Assembly (NCBI GenBank): GCA_015039365.1
Contig: WION01000665.1
Span: forward strand, 1-25,232
DNA: 25,232 bases
Source: Amanita rubescens
Taxonomy: Eukaryota > Basidiomycota > Agaricomycetes > Agaricales > Amanitaceae
Direction of reading: 5' to 3'
Position numbers and translations under genes: made by a program. Below the pieces are notes generated by a model, which saw only the letters and a program-made list of their open reading frames with translations, made no database searches and was not told the DNA's origin. Below, piece by piece: positions 20,522-25,232 of this stretch (positions are counted from its first letter, which is position 1; each line of letters starts with the position of its first letter).

Positions 20522-21107
20522 ATGCACAGCACTCATGTCTCTGATCAGCGTCCTCACGAGCCTTATCTTCGGATGCTTGTATGTCATGTCCCCATTTGAC
20601 CTTATAATGAAACTTTCTTCTAAATTCATTCTTAGAACGTGCTTCATTCTTCCCGTAACACCTGGTGGAACGTTTTTCTTCTACTTTCCCTTCCCTTCGT
20701 CTGGCTCGCATGGTATCGCCGCTATTTTTATTTGTATACTTTACCTAACAACGTTTTCCATGTCCATCGTCCTCTTTATCATATGGCCGCCCTCGTGTTT
20801 GTCATTTGGCAAACATCAGGTCAACCCCGTGGCCTGGAGTGAGCGATTTACTCATACTATCCAGTCGGTAGCGCTGGTGAATGAGCCTGTAGCAGGCATC
20901 CCAGGCTCTCCCACAGCAGGACCAACGTCAGCAGAAGCAACAGCTCTACCATTCACGAGAATGCATGTGCCACGTGTGCCATCACGGCGGGTGAACCCAT
21001 ATAGCCGTACTAGCAGATCATATCGAGCTTCTCAGCTTTTCACTTCCACGCCAACCGCTCCCATGTCATCAATACTACCGCCTGGCCACCTTAATCATAA
21101 TAATTGA
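20522..21107 (+). CDS. Hypothetical membrane-anchored protein, three exons
   Basis: Exons 20522-20578, 20636-20819 and 20893-21107 (introns 57 bp gtatgt..cttag and 73 bp gtcaac..tgtag) keep phase and give about 151 residues. The start is MHSTHVSDQRPHEPYLRML. A hydrophobic stretch follows (NVFLLLSLPFVWLAWYRRYF) and a second (HMAALVFVIWQ), suggesting one or two membrane segments. The tail is Pro/Ser/Thr/Arg-rich. The reading across the first splice (EPYLRML joined to NVLHSSRNTWW) is natural and supports the model. The second intron is less certain; without it the protein ends soon after 20819. Coding-like sequence continues beyond 21107 in another frame, so the C-terminus is unsettled. I do not recognise the family. 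Confidence 0.5.
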
Positions 21108-21571
21108 TACATGTTCCGCCAACATTAGCTACACCGATTCCACAACCACCAAGATCATCATCGCCACCGCCATCGCCAGCACCAGTGGCATACCGTGATA
21201 CTGCACTGAAGATTCGAGCGAAGGCACGTCGCAGATTCCCTCACCTGAGCGCTGGCGAATCCAATCACGGCGAAGACGACGATCGTATAATTTGCGCCAA
21301 CGCCATCCTCGCGTACTGCGCACCAGATTCCGCCCCCCTCTGAGTCGTCTGCAACCCATCCATAATCAAACAGAGGCAAGTGGAACTGGTCTGGGATGCG
21401 CCCCTGTATGCCGACAACACGAGGTTGTACAGCAGCGGTGGAGATCAAAGTGTTGCAGAGTCAAGGCAGTCTGTTGCACCTCAGTCGCGACGTGATACGT
21501 CGGACAGCTTATCTTTGTCGGGAGTGAGCAGCACGCCACAGTCTGAACATTCCCAGAATGGAGTTGAGTGA
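21108..21571 (+). other. Coding-like continuation of the 20522 gene, frame not resolved
   Basis: One frame reads Pro-rich sequence (VPPTLATPIPQPP, SSPPPSPAP), then ALKIRAKARRRFPHLSAGES. After a TGA at 21341-21343 it continues in the same frame to VELVWDAPLYADNTRLYSSG and a Ser/Gln-rich end at 21571. A good acceptor (acattag) lies just before 21130. It may be one or two further exons of the upstream gene, or the gene may be broken here. Confidence 0.35.
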
Positions 21572-21947
21572 GTGGGTGGAGTCATGATAGCGGTGGGTGT
21601 GGGGAGATGTGTCCAACTTTATTTCTATTGCGTATGCATGAAAGTTACTTAAATATTTGTAAATGCCTTTGTGACTGCGCGCCTCGAATGAGATTCCACA
21701 GTCGTCACTAAGTACGTCTTACTTTTTTTTTATCACTGCTGTGCCACTCGAATTTCGAAAATTTCGTTCCGAACGCCCCCACTTTCCTAGTTAATGCTAT
21801 TATTACTTCCGCAGCACAATTTCATGACAATACACATATCCTACGGTTTCCGGGAGGACAATCTCGCAGTGGCGTGGGAGTTATGAAATGTAGGCATAGG
21901 CGCCTCCGGACCTTGCAGCTAACATGTGTCATAAACGCCGGAGCAAA
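21572..21947. other. Intergenic; promoter side of the dsRBM gene
   Basis: I see no gene or clear element apart from a short T run near 21724. It should contain the 3' end of the preceding gene and the promoter of the next. Confidence 0.4.
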
Positions 21948-22267
21948 ATGAGTTCATCGGAGTCGAGCCAGAGTAAGTAAGACCTTCGAATTGACTATAC
22001 TGGTGCACTAAAGTAGCATCATTACAGCGAGCCGTGCAGAGCTCCACAACTGGACCCGTAAACACCACGTGGGTGCCCCCCAATATGACGACAAATACAA
22101 CGGTCAGCTGTGGACGTCCAAAGTGAAAAGTAAGTGCCTCTCACAGATCGATTGAGTTAATTGACCGTGTGGCAGTCGATGACACATTTTATGGTGTGGG
22201 TTCAGGCACTAGTAAGGTAATGGCTCGAGAAAGTGCCGCCGCCGCCGCTCTGGTACGTTTTCAATAA
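21948..22267 (+). CDS. Single double-stranded-RNA-binding-motif mini-protein
   Basis: Exons 21948-21972, 22028-22129 and 22176-22267 (introns 55 and 46 bp, gtaagt..ttacag and gtaagt..ggcag) join in phase to 72 residues. The product is nearly all one dsRBM. Helix 1 contains AELHNWTRKHHV, followed by the loop GAPQYDD, the strands LWTSKVKI and TFYGVGSGTS, and helix 2 KVMARESAAAAAL. The G-x-G-x-S-K signature at the start of helix 2 is seen as GVGSGTSK, with an Arg further on. Such stand-alone dsRBM proteins occur in Agaricomycetes and bind structured RNA; the cellular role is unknown. An alternative ending uses a donor at 22253 and acceptor at 22317 and would add 37 codons to 22431. The direct stop (VRFQ*) matches the usual domain end better. 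Confidence 0.8.
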
Positions 22268-23077
22268 TCAGATCCAAGAGATTTTTGATAATGACATGGC
22301 TCAATTCGAAAGTGCAGTTCACTACTCGCCTGCATGTTCCCTTAGTGATTTCTGATCCTGGTTTTGGGCATGGTTACTGTACATCGATCAGCTTGTTGTC
22401 AGATTACTTAGGACAATCTTCACAAGTTTAACCGGGCATGATAAGGTGTGATGGATTCCGATCATGTTATAATTACGCTGGAATAATCCAGCATCCATCC
22501 TGGAATTTGGTGGTATTATGCGACTCGTCATACAACAGAATCAAGTTGTCTACTCGAGATAGAACAACTTAGACGCTGTAGGAGGCTAATTAAGCGCTTG
22601 AGCGGTTATTGTATGATAGCGATTTAATCAAACGCCGGAAGTAGCACTCACGTGGGCGACTAGTACCATAAGGGAGGAACCTTGGGCGGATCTAAAAACA
22701 AGCCACTATATGTGCATCGCTTCGGTCAACAGGACGTCAGGAGGGGATAAACTGACCTCGGGACTGGTAGTTCCGCATAAGTTTGGATTACCGCGTTGAT
22801 TACCGCGTCGTACCAAGAGATCGCACTCTTTCGCGAAACCCCCAGATCACCTGAAGGCCAGGAAACGTTTATACGTAACAAAAAACAATGGCGTAGTATT
22901 CCTCACCCCTTTAAGTGGCAAGTAGCAGACTGAGGAATCAAAATCGTTCAATTGCTCATGCAGTTCAGACCAAGGTAACATCTTGCAGTATGGTTTGATC
23001 TTCAATTGCCCGCTATGAACCTAGACTGCGGATCAGTACCGCACGCAAATGCGAAAGAATACCAACTCACTGGACCA
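22268..23077. other. Intergenic region
   Basis: Apart from the optional last dsRBM exon (22318-22431), I find no coding signal, repeat or RNA gene. Confidence 0.4.
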
Positions 23078-23520
23078 CTATTTGTTGTGCCTGTGCCGCG
23101 TGTCGCTGTCGATGGATTCGTCTAGCTGTGGGATCCGATGTTCATCAAGGAGTACGGCCACTTCATAAGGAGGCAGTGGCTTGTTGACAACTGCATCTTT
23201 GACAGCATCATCGAACTCAGCTCTTCATCTCTGGGGGAAACCCCGATGACCCGGGAATTGGTAATGAAAACGTGACTCCCTCGTCAGAGGTGTTTGCGTC
23301 AACAGAGACCACGTACTACTGGAAAATTATGTGTGGTAATCGCGAGACGTGGTATACGAATCATCTGGTGTCAGAATGTGCATATTACATGAGTATAAGA
23401 CGAGATGCGAGAGGTACAACGCACTGTCCATCATCACTCTGGTCTTTAACCCGACCTGTGGACGATGTGAAAACCATGCACTCGACTCGCGAAGCACCTC
23501 TGACTTAGGGTAGATCCATC
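23078..23520 (-). pseudogene. Gene relic: Set3 exon-2-like segment and a coding-like 3' tail
   Basis: Minus-strand 23519-23426 aligns without a gap to the Set3-like gene at 6437-6344. Translated, WIYPKSEVLRESSAWF..PQVGLKTRVMMD matches WIHRELEALRESSARC..PPVGLGIRVEMD at about 16 of 31 positions. The following gtgcgt matches the Set3 intron-2 donor. A stop lies directly upstream. Further on, 23224-23078 reads RAEFDDAVKDAVVNKPLPPY, then VAVLLDEHRIPQLDE, to a TAG, preceded in another frame by FSLPIPGSSGFPPEMK. That suggests a frameshift near 23224. Whether both pieces come from one gene is unknown, and the tail matches no family I know. Confidence 0.45.
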
Positions 23521-23545
23521 AGATATCTCTACATTAATCCAGGCA

Positions 23546-23566
23546 CGAGTACTCACTGAGTACTCG
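23546..23566. repeat. Near-perfect palindrome (10-bp arms, 1-nt centre)
   Basis: Arms cgagtactca and tgagtactcg flank a single c. It could extrude as a hairpin or bind a dimeric factor. Confidence 0.7.
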
Positions 23567-24131
23567 TTGTTGTCGACGGACTCGGAGTCGCGGCTTTTTT
23601 TTTTACGGTCACGCCCTTGTCACGGCGAGATTCGCTTGTACCCGACGGTCACAGTCCTAGGCCAAGGCACTGCGACACAGACCTCAATTCCTCCAGAAGC
23701 AGATCTCTTTCTAGGCTGATGAACTGCCGTTCGTACCTTGCGGATCGTTGTTTGGTTCGAGGCTGGGAACCGGTAAACCCGGAAGGGAAAGTGTTCGTAC
23801 TGCTACTATAACATGACACGACGTAAGTCGTGTTGGGTGATAGAGTAACCACATTTTGACTGAAGGTATATACCAATTTCACAGCCAAATTTCTCGTCGA
23901 CCTGTACACGTATGAGGCAACCGGAAGTTTACGCTAGAACATAGTTGGCAAGTATATGTATTATTCGCTTGCAATTCGTACTAATTGAATGTGTACTAGG
24001 CTGGCCACAACGCATGGCAGTTATGCAATAGCCACATAAACTCCACCTATATAACAAGGAGGTCTATACTTAACCATTATACGGCGTTCGCCGCTACTCT
24101 TATTCCCTCAACACCAGAAATCTCGTCCACC
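23567..24131. other. Intergenic; contains a TATA-like site for the next start
   Basis: Minus-strand frames between 23649 and 23909 look partly protein-like (VYTFSQNVVTLSPNTTYVVS) but have no start, domain or splice support. A ctatataac box at 24047-24055 lies about 80 bp before the ATG at 24132. Confidence 0.35.
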
Positions 24132-24290
24132 ATGGTCAAGTTGACATTCGCATCCTACTGAATATCGTCTCTGCGACACTCATAGCCAATGAATATACAA
24201 ACTACACTATCGGAGGAAAGTGGACCTTCCTTATCCCGATGGTCCGGGGATGTTCCAAACTGTTTGTTCCGACTGTCGATCGAAGGTAAG
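24132..24290 (+). pseudogene. Secreted-protein start, broken by a frameshift in the signal peptide
   Basis: ATG at 24132 in good context (ccaccatgg) starts MVKLTFAS and hits TGA two codons later. One frame over, the sequence continues as a normal signal peptide and mature start (LLNIVSATLIA, then NEYTNYTIGGKWTFLIPMV) up to a canonical donor gtaagt near 24286. The pattern fits a secreted protein gene with a 1-nt indel around 24150-24158. Downstream exons could not be placed; a coding-like stretch near 24617-24670 (AVFEAPNFRVPFEHPP) is one candidate. No family recognised. Confidence 0.45.
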
Positions 24291-25232
24291 TTTGCTTTCG
24301 TTGGGTCGATTTCATAGAACCGTGGTCAAGTAGCCATTTGGCCAAACCATTGCACCTTGCGTTCCCGAATATGTTCCTCGATCCCTTTGTACCCTCCTGA
24401 AAAGCAGCAGTGCGTGAAACGGTTAAGCGCCAAGCGTCATGATGTGACGTCATCACGTCAGATTGTCATTTGTTGTTTTGGTTTATTTGCAGGCGCCATA
24501 ATCTTTTTTCAGTCGCGTAGGTGTGTCCTTTCACTCTGGCTTACAGGCAATTTGACCATAACTCGCGAAAAAAGGGTTATAATGCATATCATCTTCCCGC
24601 ACATAGTACCAAGCCACAGACGCAGTTTTCGAAGCTCCAAACTTCAGAGTGCCGTTCGAACATCCTCCTTGATGGAACTATACCTGCAGACGCGTAGTGC
24701 TCCATCGCGTCCGACTGGCAGACTAGGACGCCGTAGACGGATCCGACGGGTGATACAAGGGAACATCGTAACTGACGCAGGGTAAGAGTTTTTCCGCCAT
24801 ATACGAACCCGGCTGATGACACGATCTTAGCTCAGCCATCCACGCTCTCGCGTGTCGAAGGCACATTTGCAACCTGATGTTGTACAACTGATGAGAGGAC
24901 TGAAGGGTACTACGACATGGCAATGTCTCCATCCCGTTCTCCTAGCTATTGGTTGACGTATGTCTAACGCCCTACCAGTCCTTCTGGGTCTCGAATCAAG
25001 GTCATTTGTGTCGTAGCTATCGAATGACACCACAATCTGATGCCTGTTCTGCCTCTTGATCGCTATTTGTCGACAGTAGCCCACATGTTCATAGCCACCG
25101 CGGATACCCTTGGCCCTCGTCTATTTCGGAGACTGATGCTGCCGATGAAGCTTACCCGAAACCGAAACTATATAGTGATTAACTCAGGGAATGCAGCCTT
25201 GGGCTTTCACTACAATCGATTGATTCGATTAA
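24291..25232. other. Right flank, no firmly supported gene
   Basis: Frames at 24357-24785 (+) and 24589-25084 (-) lack domains and codon coherence. A CRE-like palindrome tgacgtca lies near 24447. I see no further feature to the window end. Confidence 0.35.

Noticed and set aside
24357..25084. Open frames of 69-142 codons near the right end
   Set aside because: Composition is not protein-like, no domain or splice support, and they overlap on both strands.
1..25232. tRNA, rRNA, CRISPR, riboswitch or bacterial-type operon
   Set aside because: No cloverleaf, conserved rRNA core or regular spacer-repeat array was seen, and the gene structure is fungal.

Overview
The window is nuclear DNA of a filamentous basidiomycete, most likely an Agaricomycete (mushroom class). 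Genes carry many spliceosomal introns of about 45-65 bp with GT..AG ends. The gene content also fits: F-box/LRR, Set3-like PHD-SET, NACHT-ankyrin NLR, RecQ-type helicase, Copia fragment and a single-dsRBM mini-protein. No bacterial, organellar, rRNA, tRNA or CRISPR features were seen. The species cannot be named from sequence alone.

Layout. 1-2.1 kb: N-terminus of a RecQ-type helicase, cut by a rearranged minus-strand Copia fragment. 2.65-4.1 kb: intact single-exon F-box protein (+). 4.6-7.9 kb: Set3/MLL5-like PHD-SET protein (-) with two clear introns and an unresolved frame change in a polyproline tract. 8.5-12.0 kb: NACHT-ankyrin NLR (+) with tiny exons, several frameshifts and near-identical 33-residue ankyrin repeats; its body is almost devoid of CpG, unlike everything around it. 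13.0-19.2 kb: three minus-strand paralogues of a small (132-164 aa) protein family that I reconstruct exon by exon. All have five exons with identical intron phases. One has a signal peptide, one appears to have lost it, one has none. Between the second and third lies a plus-strand gene with a possible permuted papain-like (LRAT/NlpC-P60-like) domain plus coiled coil and a duplicated membrane tail. 20.5-21.6 kb: a three-exon membrane-anchored protein with a disordered tail. 21.9-22.3 kb: a dsRNA-binding mini-gene made of exons too short for ordinary ORF calling. 22.3-25.2 kb: mostly non-coding, with a relic that matches the Set3 exon 2 end without gaps, another coding-like tail, and a frameshifted secreted-protein start.

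The genes do not form an operon or an evident biosynthetic cluster. The most distinctive parts are the five-exon small-protein family with shared promoters, and the CpG-depleted decayed NLR. Both look like a fast-evolving accessory region next to conserved genes (Set3). All exon joins are by eye and untested by transcripts.
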